Notes: generated by a model from the letters alone, not told the origin. 64,000 nt of DNA from Saccharospirillum sp043196875 (GCF_043196875.1 NZ_JBEBMX010000001.1:62001-126000), one strand, 5' to 3'; positions 8,734 to 17,463 are shown, counted from the first letter of the stretch. A program made the numbers and translations.

Positions 8734-9933
8734 TTAAGCGGCGACCGAACCGTGCGGATCAATAACAAACTTCTTAGCTGCGCCACCGTCAAAATCGGCA
8801 TAGCCTTGCGGCGCCTGGTCGAGGCTGATCAGCTGCACATTCACCGCCTCGGCGATCTGCACCCGGTCGAACAAAATCGCCTGCATCAGCGCGCGGTGGT
8901 ATTTCATCACCGGGCACTGACCGGTATGGAAGGAGTGCGATTTCGCCCAGCCCAAACCAAAGCGCATGCTCAACGAACCCTGCTGAGCAGCCACTTCAGC
9001 CGCGCCCGGATCTTCAGTCACATACAAACCCGGTATGCCGATTTCGCCACCGGCGCGAGTGACCTGCATGGCCGAGTTCAACACCGTGGCCGGTTGCTCA
9101 ACATGGTGATGATGACCGCAGGCATGTGCCTCGAAACCGACGCAATCAACAAAGCAATCGACCTCCGGCTCACCGAGAATCTGCTCCAGCATCTCGGGCA
9201 ATTCGGCATCCTGTTTCAAATCGATGGTGGCGCAACCAAAACTGCGCGCCTGGGCCAGACGTTCGTCGATCATATCGCCGACAATCACGCAGGCCGCGCC
9301 AAGCAATTGCGCACCGGCCGCCGCAGCCAGTCCCACAGGGCCAGCGCCAGCAATATAAACCGTTGAACCCGGACCGACACCGGCAGTCACACAACCGTGG
9401 AAACCGGTCGGGAAAATATCGGACAGCAGCGTCAGATCGCGGATTTTCTCCATGGCCTGATTTGGATCGGGGAATTTCAGCAGGTTAAAGTCGGCGTAAG
9501 GTACCATCACATACTCAGTCTGGCCGCCAACCCAGCCGCCCATATCGACATAACCATAGGCCGCACCAGGACGCGCTGGATTCACATTCAAACAAATACC
9601 GGTTTTGCCTTCCTTACAATTGCGGCAGCGACCACAGGCAATATTAAAAGGCACCGACACCACATCGCCGACCTTGAGGAATTCAACGTCACGGCCGCAT
9701 TCGATGATCTGGCCGGTAATTTCATGGCCCAACACCAAGCCCTGAGGCGCGGTAGTACGGCCGCGCACCATATGCTGATCGGAGCCGCAGATATTGGTGG
9801 TGAGCACTTTCAAAATAACGCCGTGATCGCAACGGCGCTTACCGATGGCGAGCTCGGGAAAAGCAATGGATTCGACCGAGACCTTGCCCGGACCCTGATA
9901 TACAACACCACGATTAGATGCTTGAACACTCAT
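8734..9933 (-). CDS. fdhA: Glutathione-independent, zinc-dependent formaldehyde dehydrogenase
   Basis: Medium-chain dehydrogenase that oxidises formaldehyde to formate with NAD+ and needs no glutathione, as in Pseudomonas putida FdhA (399 residues, the same length as here). Catalytic zinc ligands Cys49 (TNICGSDQH) and His70 (LVLGHEITG) and the structural-zinc cysteines 100/103/106/114 (CGRCRNCKEGKTGIC) are visible, with the Rossmann motif AGAGPVGLAA near residue 187. I start it at MSVQASNRG (ATG 9933); an extra ATG directly upstream is unlikely to be used. In P. aeruginosa this gene belongs to the sarcosine oxidase operon. Here it lies beside fds and would detoxify formaldehyde from betaine demethylation. 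Confidence 0.94.
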   Translation of the reverse strand: MSVQASNRGVVYQGPGKVSVESIAFPELAIGKRRCDHGVILKVLTTNICGSDQHMVRGRTTAPQGLVLGHEITGQIIECGRDVEFLKVGDVVSVPFNIACGRCRNCKEGKTGICLNVNPARPGAAYGYVDMGGWVGGQTEYVMVPYADFNLLKFPDPNQAMEKIRDLTLLSDIFPTGFHGCVTAGVGPGSTVYIAGAGPVGLAAAAGAQLLGAACVIVGDMIDERLAQARSFGCATIDLKQDAELPEMLEQILGEPEVDCFVDCVGFEAHACGHHHHVEQPATVLNSAMQVTRAGGEIGIPGLYVTEDPGAAEVAAQQGSLSMRFGLGWAKSHSFHTGQCPVMKYHRALMQAILFDRVQIAEAVNVQLISLDQAPQGYADFDGGAAKKFVIDPHGSVAA

Positions 9934-10252
9934 CACTGTGATCTCCTGTCATTATTGTTGTTGTCGGCGTATCGAGCCTAACAAGGTGCCGGGATCAAAC
10001 ACCGAGCCTGCATACTAGAACTTTGAGTGCCCGCGAAGATTCCGCAAACGACATCGCAGCGACCTTTTATTCCTCTAAACGTCATCGGTGGGAACAGCAT
10101 TCAGGCAGCCCGATAAAAGAGGAACGAAAACAACACAACCAGGATGAGTGACCGCTGTTCGAAACCAGCAAAAACAATCCGTTCTATTAGGGCAAGTATT
10201 GACCTGTTTAAGCACTAAGGTGGCCGTTCAATTTTCATCAGTAAGGAACCAC
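9934..10252. promoter_or_regulatory. Divergent intergenic region between fdhA and the hydrolase gene
   Basis: This 319 bp gap must carry the promoters of fdhA (minus) and the hydrolase (plus). On the minus strand a TAGTAT hexamer at 10012-10017 lies 36 bp after a TGTCGT at 10048-10053, close to the layout of the proposed GbdR promoters. However, the partner half-site 21 bp upstream is missing; instead GGTCGC stands 11 bp upstream. I treat control of fdhA by GbdR as possible only. No other structure is visible. Confidence 0.35.
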
Positions 10253-11188
10253 ATGAGCAAGGCTACCGTTTTCCCCAACCCCAGTTTTGTTTCGGTTAAT
10301 GGAATAGAACTCGAAGTCTTCGAAGCCGGTCAGGAAAACACCGGTAACCCCGTCGTGCTGTGCCACGGTTGGCCAGAACTGGCCTACACCTGGAAAGAAC
10401 AAATCCCGGCACTGGTCGCCGCCGGCTACCACGTCATCGCTCCCAACCAGCGTGGCTTTGGCAACTCCTCCTGCCCGAGCGAAGTAACCGCTTACGACCT
10501 GGAACACTTGAGCGGTGACCTGGTCGCCCTGCTCGACCACTACAACTATAAAGATGCCGTCTTTATCGGCCACGACTGGGGCGCCATGGTGGTGTGGGGC
10601 TTGGCGTTGTTGCACCCGACCCGCGTCAGCAAAATCGTCAACCTGAGCGTGCCTTACATGGACCGCGGCGAAATGCCCTGGATCGATATGCTCGAAGCCA
10701 TCATCGGCCCTGACTACTACATGGTCGACTTCAACCGAAAACCGGGCGTCGCCGATGCCATTTTGGAAGCCAACACCGAAAACTTTTTGCGCAATTTGTA
10801 TCGCAAAAACGAACCGATGGCCGCGCCAGAACCGGGCAATATGATGAGCAACCTGGCTCAGTCCGACAGCCCTGCCGGCGAACCGTTATTGAGCGACGAC
10901 GACCTGGCGGTTTTTGTTGAGGCGTTCCAAAAATCCGGCTTCACTAGCAACATCAACTGGTATCGAAACCTCGACCGAAACTGGCACTTACTTGCCAACG
11001 TCGACCCCATTATTCAAAAACCGGCGCTGATGATTTATGGCGCACGCGATATGGTTCAGCCCTCTCCGACGCTGGCGAACTCCGTACCCCAGGTTGAAGT
11101 AACAACCCTGGATTGCGGCCACTGGATCAGCCAGGAAAAACCGGAAGAGACCAACCAGGCGATCATCAGCTGGTTGAAAAAGAACTAA
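10253..11188 (+). CDS. Alpha/beta hydrolase, epoxide hydrolase-like
   Basis: A 311-residue alpha/beta-hydrolase of the epoxide hydrolase/haloalkane dehalogenase branch. Seen: oxyanion-hole motif HGWPE (residues 39-43), nucleophile elbow GHDWGAMV with Asp108, an acid in GARDMV, and the catalytic His near residue 291 in DCGHWISQEKPEE. An Asp nucleophile with HGWPE favours an epoxide hydrolase over an esterase. The start at 10253 has a good ribosome site (AAGGA). It has no signal peptide and a strong terminator follows. The substrate cannot be told from sequence, and no neighbour links it to the betaine route. Confidence 0.8.
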   Translation: MSKATVFPNPSFVSVNGIELEVFEAGQENTGNPVVLCHGWPELAYTWKEQIPALVAAGYHVIAPNQRGFGNSSCPSEVTAYDLEHLSGDLVALLDHYNYKDAVFIGHDWGAMVVWGLALLHPTRVSKIVNLSVPYMDRGEMPWIDMLEAIIGPDYYMVDFNRKPGVADAILEANTENFLRNLYRKNEPMAAPEPGNMMSNLAQSDSPAGEPLLSDDDLAVFVEAFQKSGFTSNINWYRNLDRNWHLLANVDPIIQKPALMIYGARDMVQPSPTLANSVPQVEVTTLDCGHWISQEKPEETNQAIISWLKKN

Positions 11189-11208
11189 CCAACCTACAAT
11201 AACGCACT

Positions 11209-11265
11209 AAAGAGTGTGGTTCCCGAAATAGCCAGGGGAGCCACACTCTTTCATTTCATTTTTTT
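11209..11265 (+). terminator. Rho-independent terminator of the hydrolase gene
   Basis: A 16-bp stem (11209-11224 with 11236-11251, one G-T pair) begins AAAGAGTGTGG and is followed by a T-rich tail ending in TTTTTTT. It lies 20 bp after the hydrolase stop codon. Confidence 0.9.
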
Positions 11266-11284
11266 GCAATAAGGAAGTTCAGTT

Positions 11285-11848
11285 TTGGAAGACGCCATTT
11301 TCTTCGCCAACCGGGACGAATTCAGCCAATGGCTGGAACAACACCACCAAAGCGAAACGGAAGTCTGGGTTGGCTATTTCAAAAAAAGCACCGGGCGCGC
11401 CACCCTGACTTGGTCAGATTCGGTAGACGCTGCACTGTGCATTGGCTGGATCGATGGCATTCGAAAATCGGTTGATGCTGAACGCTATAAAATTCGCTTT
11501 ACGCCGAGAAAGGAAGGCAGCGTTTGGAGTGCGGTTAATGTTAAAAAGGTAGAGGAATTAATCAGAAGCGGTCACATAAAACCCGAGGGTTTAAGACTGT
11601 TTAAGGCTCGCAAAGACACCGAAGGTTACTCCGTTGATAGCATGCAACTGGAACTAGCCAGAGAGTACGAAGAGCGCCTTAAAGCTAATTCAAAAGCCTG
11701 GGCCTTTTTTGAAGAACTGGCGCCCTCTTATCGGCGACAGTCGGTTTATTGGGTAATGAGCGCCAAGCGAGAAGTTACTCGGCTGAAGCGGCTTGAGACA
11801 TTAATTGCATCTTTTGAGGCTGGAGAGAGAGTGGCGGGTCTGGGTTAA
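11285..11848 (+). CDS. YdeI/OmpD-associated family protein
   Basis: A 187-residue soluble protein of the YdeI/OmdA family, whose biochemical role is not settled. The family pattern is visible: an N-terminal SQWLEQHHQSETEVWVGYFK, the central CIGWIDGIRKSVD and FTPRKEGSVWSAVN, and a helical C-terminus with SYRRQSVYWVMSAKREVTRL. I accept a TTG start at 11285 because AAGGAAG stands 7 bases upstream and no in-frame ATG precedes the conserved start. It is a single gene behind a terminator. Confidence 0.8.
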   Translation: MEDAIFFANRDEFSQWLEQHHQSETEVWVGYFKKSTGRATLTWSDSVDAALCIGWIDGIRKSVDAERYKIRFTPRKEGSVWSAVNVKKVEELIRSGHIKPEGLRLFKARKDTEGYSVDSMQLELAREYEERLKANSKAWAFFEELAPSYRRQSVYWVMSAKREVTRLKRLETLIASFEAGERVAGLG

Positions 11849-11880
11849 ATCCGTGCATTGACGGCCGATCGGGCCGACCA

Positions 11881-12915
11881 CTAAAGCGCGCTCAACAGCA
11901 GCGCTGCGCCACCCAGGTAAAGCAGTATTAAAACCACGCTTTCAACACCAATTCTGCCCGGTCCGATACGCTCACGCCGGAGCAAACCCATCATCAACAC
12001 CGCAGACATCAACAGCGTCAAAGAAACCCAAAGCTGAGCCGATTTGGTCATGGTGTGGTAGATCGAGCCATCGCGATAGGCGATGTCTGAGGCCGCCATA
12101 AAAAGCGTATCAAAGGCGTTACCGCCGATGATGCCACCGACAGCCAAGGTCAATGCCCCTCGTCTAACCGCCGCTATGGACGTCACCAGTTCCGGTATGG
12201 ACGTAGAAATGGCCGTCAACATGACACCCACAACGGTCTGGGTTAAACCGGTCTTTGCTGCAATCACAGTCGCCGCTGGCTCGAGCGTCCAACCCGCCAA
12301 TCCGAGCACCACAAATAACAGCGTGAATTCAACCCACAAACGCACCGTCGACGGCATACGGCTGATATCGTCTGGCTGGTCTGCGCGGGTTTCCCGGGTT
12401 TGAGTTGGCGTCCACATGGGCTTTTTATGCGCGCTCTGCGCCAGATGGAGGCCGTAGACATAGAAAATAAACAGCAGTGGGGAGGCAAGATGCACCTGCC
12501 ACAGAGTGACCTCGGGCAGCAACGGCGTCATCATAATTAACGCCAGCAACATGATCAGTAACGCATTCTGGATCATGTTCGGTACCGAGGCTGCCGCGTG
12601 TTCCAGATTGGCACGGCGGTAAACCATATCGGCTACAGCCAGAAAGAAAGTTTGCACGGCAATACCGCCCAAAGCATTACTGACCGCCAGTTCCGCATTG
12701 CCGTTCCACGCAGCGGTGACCGACAGCACCGAGCCACCAATAGAGGTACTAAAGCCAAGCAACACCGCCCCTGCTGCCGCTTCACCGATGCCGGTACGAT
12801 CCGCCAGCTGGTCAACCACAGCGGTGATACGAGTACCGGCCAGAGCAATAATCAGAGCGCAGCCTGCAAAGACCAGCAACCCCTGTACCAGGGTCCAGCT
12901 GTCAGGGTTCAGCAA
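11881..12915 (-). CDS. Sodium/calcium exchanger-family membrane protein
   Basis: Inner-membrane protein of the Ca2+/cation antiporter superfamily, 344 residues with about ten hydrophobic helices in two halves joined by a polar loop (about residues 165-195). The second alpha repeat is close to standard (TAISTSIPELVTSIAAV then GGIIGGNAFDTLF). The first is not: where the family has P-E it reads GFSTSIGGSVLSV, and the usual GN reads SN. The metal-binding acid of repeat 1 is thus missing, so ion specificity or even transport is uncertain. It ends 32 bp from the stop of the convergent YdeI-family gene and starts just outside the Rhs island. Confidence 0.8.
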   Translation of the reverse strand: MLNPDSWTLVQGLLVFAGCALIIALAGTRITAVVDQLADRTGIGEAAAGAVLLGFSTSIGGSVLSVTAAWNGNAELAVSNALGGIAVQTFFLAVADMVYRRANLEHAAASVPNMIQNALLIMLLALIMMTPLLPEVTLWQVHLASPLLFIFYVYGLHLAQSAHKKPMWTPTQTRETRADQPDDISRMPSTVRLWVEFTLLFVVLGLAGWTLEPAATVIAAKTGLTQTVVGVMLTAISTSIPELVTSIAAVRRGALTLAVGGIIGGNAFDTLFMAASDIAYRDGSIYHTMTKSAQLWVSLTLLMSAVLMMGLLRRERIGPGRIGVESVVLILLYLGGAALLLSAL

Positions 12916-13028
12916 GGGAGCGCTCCTTCTTTGGCCGGTAGAATTTGGGTCAGTGGCGTGATACCGATAGAGGCAGGCTAAACGTGCGGATGCACAGTGA
13001 CAAGTCAGCCATCAGCACACTAGCGTTA

Positions 13029-13412
13029 CTACATTACGTTTGGAATCCTGTCTGCTTTGATCGGTAAGCCGGTGTTGCGGAAGTTCCACAGGTCGGGTTG
13101 CACGAAGCGTTGCGTTTTGGGGTTGTACCAGCGGGCATCGAGGTGCACCAGGCCGGTGGTTGCTTCGGTGTAGCGGCCGGTGTATTGGTACGGCATCAGG
13201 TTACCAAGTTGTTCTAGGGCTGAGGCGCTGCCGTCAGCTGGCGACCAGTGGTTGTAGTCGTTGTGTTTCAGGAAGACCTGGCCGAAGGGGCTGTAGCCCA
13301 GACGCAATGCGCCCTTGCCATCGGCGTCGCGTACTTGCAAGGTGCTGCCGAGATGATCGCTATAAAGGAACGGTTGGCGCAACATGCATGCCGCCGGTTT
13401 TAAGTTAACCAA
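13029..13412 (-). pseudogene. Rhs/YD-repeat core fragment A (truncated at both ends)
   Basis: The frame encodes the end of an Rhs core: FLYSDHLGSTLQVRD, YSPFGQVF, LMPYQYTGRYTEATTGL, HLDARWYNPKTQRFVQPD. These are the conserved residues just before the variable tip of Rhs/YD-repeat toxins. Homology begins abruptly near 13385, with no repeats upstream, and ends near 13065 after NFRNTGLP, where the second core fragment goes on with MAVRHELMRFTGLD. The remaining C-terminus (IKADRIPNVM) is unrelated filler. I read it as debris of a larger rhs gene with the tip lost. From NLMPYQ to NTGLP it is nearly identical to fragment B. Confidence 0.85.
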
Positions 13413-13465
13413 GCCCTACTTACGATGAGTACCCTCTTAATCGGAATTAAACATAACTGATGAAA

Positions 13466-13981
13466 TCACAACCGAAAAAAACCAATGTATCCATAGCCAA
13501 GAATATTCTCCACTGATATCCAAAACATACTTGAATCTCGATTATCAGAATTTATACGAAACTTAACGCTGGGGTGATTCTTGAAATCAAACAAAACATA
13601 CTTGTCTGAGATAGGGTTATGACCTGACTCATACTTAAATAAAAAAGAATTCTTAATTCCATTTTGGATCTCGTACTTGGAATAGTATAGGCCACTAGAT
13701 TCAACGATATTAATTTCATTATTCCTATTGACCTCTTTCATCATAATTAAAAGCGCCATGTCAGAAAGCATAGATCCCGACACTAAGAATAGGGCCGGAG
13801 GAAAAATGTAAAATAAAGCCCTTTTAAGATTCTTGGCAGAAGAACCTCGGCGCAATTTGAGGAACCCTAGGATTAAGCCAATTATAAGCCACCCAAAAAA
13901 GAACAGAACGCCATACCCTGCAATCCAGGAAGTTATCAGAATAAGATTTTCCATAAACCCACTTATTTCATAACCTAACAC
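13466..13981 (-). CDS. AT-rich membrane protein, candidate immunity partner of the Rhs tip
   Basis: I do not recognise this protein. It has two N-terminal hydrophobic helices (about residues 11-38 and 52-76) followed by a polar domain of about 95 residues. Codon use is AT-rich, unlike the core genes. It follows the broken Rhs tip on the same strand: a GTG start at 13981 overlaps the tip stop, while ATG 13954 (MENLILITS) is an internal alternative. A small gene directly behind an Rhs tip is the usual place for the cognate immunity gene; a membrane immunity protein would suit a tip acting at the membrane. That role is inference from position only. Confidence 0.55.
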   Translation of the reverse strand: MLGYEISGFMENLILITSWIAGYGVLFFFGWLIIGLILGFLKLRRGSSAKNLKRALFYIFPPALFLVSGSMLSDMALLIMMKEVNRNNEINIVESSGLYYSKYEIQNGIKNSFLFKYESGHNPISDKYVLFDFKNHPSVKFRINSDNRDSSMFWISVENILGYGYIGFFRL

Positions 13982-14764
13982 GGAATATTTCGGTGGCCAG
14001 AAAGATCGATTCCATAACTATGAGGTTCACCAGGAGGCTCATTAGGCTCTTCTTTAGGATCTCTACCAAGCAAATTATCTATGAGACCACCTATGTTCCC
14101 AGAGAGAAAATTTGCAGTACCCGTTACTTGGCCTGTAGCCCCAACTGGGGAACCACCACCATAAACAGTATAATCCGAAAATGTCCCTGTGTAGCCATCA
14201 CCTTGCAATGCACCTGTCGTTACTGGTCCTGTAACTACACATGTTTCAGAACCAACACCTGCAAGGTTGTTCACCGTATCTGCATTGGTGCTTTGAATAC
14301 CTACAGTCACAGTAGCGTTGGGGGTCTGTCCACCACCTGAGATTGACCCCTGTAAAGCCACATTACCGTCGTCATCCCAAGCGACACCAAGACTTACAGA
14401 ACCACCTCATCCAAAACCAAGATTTCCACTAACGACAATTGCTGTGGTATCAAGGCCATATAAATCGATCCAACCCAGCGGATTCCCACTCACATACCCA
14501 TACCCCATCTGCTGCCCAGGGTCCCTCAGCAACTGAGCGGTATCCAAACCGGTAAACCGCATCAACTCATGACGCACTGCCATTGGCAGACCAGTGTTGC
14601 GGAAGTTCCACAGGTCCGGTTGTACGAAGCGTTGGGTTTGAGGGTTGTACCAGCGGGCATCGAGGTGCACCAGGCCGGTGGTCGCTTCGGTGTAGCGGCC
14701 GGTGTATTGGTAGGGCATCAGGTTGCCGAGCTGTTCCAGGGCTGAGGCGCTGCCATCGGCTGGC
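13975..14764 (-). pseudogene. Rhs core fragment B with C-terminal tip, broken by an in-frame TGA
   Basis: Reading minus from 14764, the frame enters the Rhs core at PADGSASALEQL, passes PYQYTGRYTEATTGL and YGYVSGNPLGWIDLYGLD (the end of the core) and then a unique tip beginning TTAIVVSGNLGFG. There a TGA at 14407-14409 stops translation. The same frame continues without a shift (GGSVSLGVAWDDDGNVALQG) for about 140 more codons to TAG 13975. One base change from GGA would restore a tip of about 150 residues, rich in Gly, Thr and Ser. No start codon or repeats precede the fragment: homology breaks at 14764 and an upstream TAA closes the frame. I cannot assign the tip to a toxin family. Confidence 0.8.
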
Positions 14765-14857
14765 AGATTACAATCATCAGTTTTAATCTCTCCGCTTATA
14801 ATATTTTATGATTCCTTTTTAGTACCTATAATTAAATAGCCTTACTTCCTTGTTCAT

Positions 14858-15139
14858 CTACTTCATTAAATCACGTTTAAAAAGACGCCGAATTGATATC
14901 CAGCCTCGAAGCAAGAAAACTAGAGAAACAATCAATAAGCTCAACAGGACATGAACTTTAAAAAAAGTTAGTAATACGATGAACAGCAAGCTCAAAAACC
15001 AACTCGATATGAATTTTTCAAAGTTTGAAATTGAGTATTTCGTTTTGCAGTTCGGGCATGTAAAAGCTCCATTAAGCACAGTCTTTAGCTGATCATTAAC
15101 GTCTAACTCTCTAAAGCAACTCTTACAAGCCAAACTCAT
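14858..15139 (-). CDS. Small zinc-ribbon membrane protein, candidate orphan immunity gene
   Basis: A 93-residue protein with two CxxC pairs (Cys5/Cys8 in CKSC and the pair in FTCPNCK) that look like a zinc ribbon, followed by two adjoining hydrophobic helices (about residues 47-62 and 63-80) and a basic tail. Its ATG lies 8 bp after the stop of the tip-like fragment upstream, and the ribosome site overlaps that stop (TGAGGGATG), so the two were probably coupled. Function unknown. AT-rich composition places it in the Rhs island; immunity protein is my best guess from position. Confidence 0.5.
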   Translation of the reverse strand: MSLACKSCFRELDVNDQLKTVLNGAFTCPNCKTKYSISNFEKFISSWFLSLLFIVLLTFFKVHVLLSLLIVSLVFLLRGWISIRRLFKRDLMK

Positions 15140-15147
15140 GTCATCCC

Positions 15148-15440
15148 TCAGTAGTTACATGGGTCTTTAGGTGTAAGCGCATCGTACGCCCAGCTAGCCC
15201 TTATATAGTCAAGATAGCCTGCACCTATTCCTACTGCTGTTATTGCCCAAGCAGGTGCTGATAAAACCGCTGCAGCACCAGCACCTACAGCAGTAGCCGT
15301 TGAACCAGTAACTGCACCAAACATTGAAGAGCCATTATAGTCCCCAGTATTAGCCTGATCGATAATCTCCCCACCTATAGTCCCATATCCCCTATGGTGG
15401 TACCGCCTGAAAGGAACTGACCAGAGACTATGTATTCCAA
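15148..15440 (-). pseudogene. Orphan C-terminal fragment, Rhs-tip-like
   Basis: Between etfB and the zinc-ribbon gene one minus-strand frame is open from inside etfB to TGA 15148-15150 without a convincing start. Its sequence looks real: SLWSVPFRRYHHRGYGTIGG, then NTGDYNGSSMFGAVTG, an Ala/Gly-rich hydrophobic stretch (about 30 residues, AVGAGAAAVLSAPAWAITAV) and a polar end SWAYDALTPKDPCNY. The composition and the small gene right behind it suggest the displaced tip of an Rhs or similar polymorphic toxin whose core has been lost. It is too short for a family assignment. Confidence 0.45.
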
Positions 15441-16223
15441 CTAATTCAGAATTTTCTCATTTCGCAATAAGTCGATAACCGCCTCGGCCTTCTCTCTATC
15501 CGTCCCATCTTTAATCACCTGCCCACCCTGCCCTTGTGGCTTGGCGGTGGCGGCTTTGAAGCGGTCGGCGGCGTTGCTGGCCTTTACTACGTTAAGGCGT
15601 TTTGGCTTGGCTTTGGCGGGACTTTGTTGCCAATTCTGGCGGGAGGTATCGACCGGGGCATCGACTGCTTGCTCGGTGATGGTGGCGCGGCGGGCGGCGC
15701 CGAAAGCGGACTGGCGAGGGGTGGTTGCGGCGTTGTCGACGCTGGCGACGAACGGTAGGGGCACGCGTAACAGGCGGCGTTGGCCGCGTGGCAGGGCTTG
15801 CAAAACTTCGGCTTTACCGTCGGCAATTTTTTGAATATCGGCGATGCGGTCGACAATCGGCCAGCCGAGTTGTTCGGCCAGTTGATAAGGCAATAGTCCA
15901 GACGCTTCGCCATTTTCAGCGCGGATTCCGGTGAGCAGAATATCCGTTGGTGTTGCTTTTAAGTGGTTTAATAATACAGTCGTTGCATCGGAATTTTCAG
16001 CCGTTTTTAACAGAGTTAATTCCGGCAGGCCCATACCTAAATATTGCTTTAAGGCGGTATTTTGGTCAGTACCGACATGCAGTAATTTGACCTGAGTGCC
16101 GACTAATTTAAGACCCAGTTCGACAGCGCGGGCATCCTGACTAGCGCGTTGTTCGCGGCCGGACTTTTCGTGCTGGCCAATGCTGACCAGCGCCGTCACA
16201 TTCAAAGAAGCATCAAGCGACAT
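15441..16223 (-). CDS. etfB: Electron transfer flavoprotein beta subunit of the dimethylglycine demethylase system
   Basis: Beta subunit of an electron-transfer flavoprotein, 260 residues, start ATG 16223 (MSLDASLNVTALVS) overlapping the end of etfA by 11 bp. Visible: the N-terminal segment SQDARAVELGLKLVGTQVK, ATPTDILLTGIRAENGEASG and LGWPIVDRI. The C-terminal half is divergent from housekeeping EtfB, as is usual for the copy linked to dgcAB. It should take electrons from DgcAB and pass them with EtfA to the respiratory chain. It is the last gene of the minus-strand operon dipeptidase-DUF5943-dgcA-dgcB-etfA-etfB. The Rhs island starts immediately after its stop. Confidence 0.88.
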   Translation of the reverse strand: MSLDASLNVTALVSIGQHEKSGREQRASQDARAVELGLKLVGTQVKLLHVGTDQNTALKQYLGMGLPELTLLKTAENSDATTVLLNHLKATPTDILLTGIRAENGEASGLLPYQLAEQLGWPIVDRIADIQKIADGKAEVLQALPRGQRRLLRVPLPFVASVDNAATTPRQSAFGAARRATITEQAVDAPVDTSRQNWQQSPAKAKPKRLNVVKASNAADRFKAATAKPQGQGGQVIKDGTDREKAEAVIDLLRNEKILN

Positions 16224-17463
16224 GACGAGCCTCCGAATCAGCAGTGGAAGTTTCAGTTGCGCTCTCACCCAGCAAATTTAACAACTCCGCCAGAATGGCC
16301 TGGCTATCACCAATCACCGACAAGTCAGCGCGTTTCACCATATCGCAGCCCGGGTCCATATTGATGGCGATGACTTTGTCGCACTGACCAATGCCTTGCA
16401 GATGCTGAATGGCGCCGGAAATACCGACGGCGATATAGACCCGAGCGGTTACCCAAGTACCGGTGGCGCCTACCTGGCGGAAGCGCGGCATATTGCCATC
16501 GTCGACGGCGACGCGGCTGGCGCCTTCGGTCGCGCCCAGGGCTTTGGCAACCCGGTGGAACTGATCCCAGTCGCGCACGCCGTTACCGGCCGAAACAATA
16601 AATTCGGCTTCGGCCAGGGCGATCTGGCGGGGGTCTACATCGACCGGGCCGAGGTCTTCAATCTGTGCGGATAGAGCGTCGATAACCGGCGCTGAAATCG
16701 GCTTGGCTTCGTGACGAGTATCGCTGATCGGCATGGCGCATTCTTCGGCCAGCAACAGCAAGCGCGGCGTTGGGCGTTGCCAGTCGATGCGGTCGCGGCC
16801 GCCACGGCTGAGGGTGGTCGTGGCGTCTACCTGCCAGGCATGGGTGGCGGCGCGAATATCCAGACGGACAGCAAGACGGCGGCCCAGGTCGGCACCGCCT
16901 TGAACGGAATCGGGAAATAACCAGAAGCGGATTTCATGCTCGGCTTCCACCGCTTCGAGCAGGGCCAGTTTTTGTTCTGGGCAATAGCCGCTGTAGTCCG
17001 GCAGGTGTAACAGGCGGTCGGCACCGGCGGCGCCGAAATCAACATCGCGGCTGTCGCCAAAGGCGATGGCTAAGACCGCACCCTGGCCGTCCAGTTGCTG
17101 TATCAATTGATGGGCCTGGCCGAGCACGTCTTTGTCGTGACCGCTTAACCGACCGGCAGCTAAATCGACTACCACCGCAATTAAATAGTCCGGCGCTTCG
17201 ACTTTATGCATCGGCAATTCAATAGTTTGTGTTGACGCCTGTTGCCCCGAACGGCGCATTAAAACATTGGCACCGCCTTTGGCGCTGCGGTCGATGCGCT
17301 TAATGCCATTGGGGCCGATAAAACCGACCGCGTGCGGGTTCTTGCGCAGCAAGCCGGTTGGCCCGCGCACTTCGCCGACCATCGTTAAGGTGGCGTGTTG
17401 CGGATGTAGGCGGTTACGGGCTATGCGTTCCAGGCGCGGGTCGCGACGAATCACAGTCGACAT
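16213..17463 (-). CDS. etfA: Electron transfer flavoprotein alpha subunit of the dimethylglycine demethylase system
   Basis: FAD-binding alpha subunit, 416 residues. The C-terminal FAD domain is clear: ALAEAEFIVSAGNGV, then ALGATEGASRVAVDDGNMPR, QVGATGTW and the signature YIAVGISGAIQHLQGI near residues 350-366, then AINMDPGC. The N-terminal 60 residues carry an extension (RLERIARNRLHPQHATLTMV) seen in the dgc-linked EtfA. The ATG shares one base with the dgcB stop (TGATG), so translation is coupled. It works as a dimer with EtfB. Confidence 0.93.
   Translation of the reverse strand: MSTVIRRDPRLERIARNRLHPQHATLTMVGEVRGPTGLLRKNPHAVGFIGPNGIKRIDRSAKGGANVLMRRSGQQASTQTIELPMHKVEAPDYLIAVVVDLAAGRLSGHDKDVLGQAHQLIQQLDGQGAVLAIAFGDSRDVDFGAAGADRLLHLPDYSGYCPEQKLALLEAVEAEHEIRFWLFPDSVQGGADLGRRLAVRLDIRAATHAWQVDATTTLSRGGRDRIDWQRPTPRLLLLAEECAMPISDTRHEAKPISAPVIDALSAQIEDLGPVDVDPRQIALAEAEFIVSAGNGVRDWDQFHRVAKALGATEGASRVAVDDGNMPRFRQVGATGTWVTARVYIAVGISGAIQHLQGIGQCDKVIAINMDPGCDMVKRADLSVIGDSQAILAELLNLLGESATETSTADSEARHVA

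Noticed and set aside
10012..10053. GbdR-type promoter for fdhA on the minus strand
   Set aside because: A TGTCGT and a TAGTAT stand at nearly the right distance, but the half-site 21 bp upstream is absent and the spacing is off by one. Kept only as a possibility in the intergenic entry.
11855..11880. CGGCC ... GGCCG hairpin between the YdeI-family gene and the exchanger gene
   Set aside because: Only five base pairs and no T-run on either strand; too weak to call a terminator.
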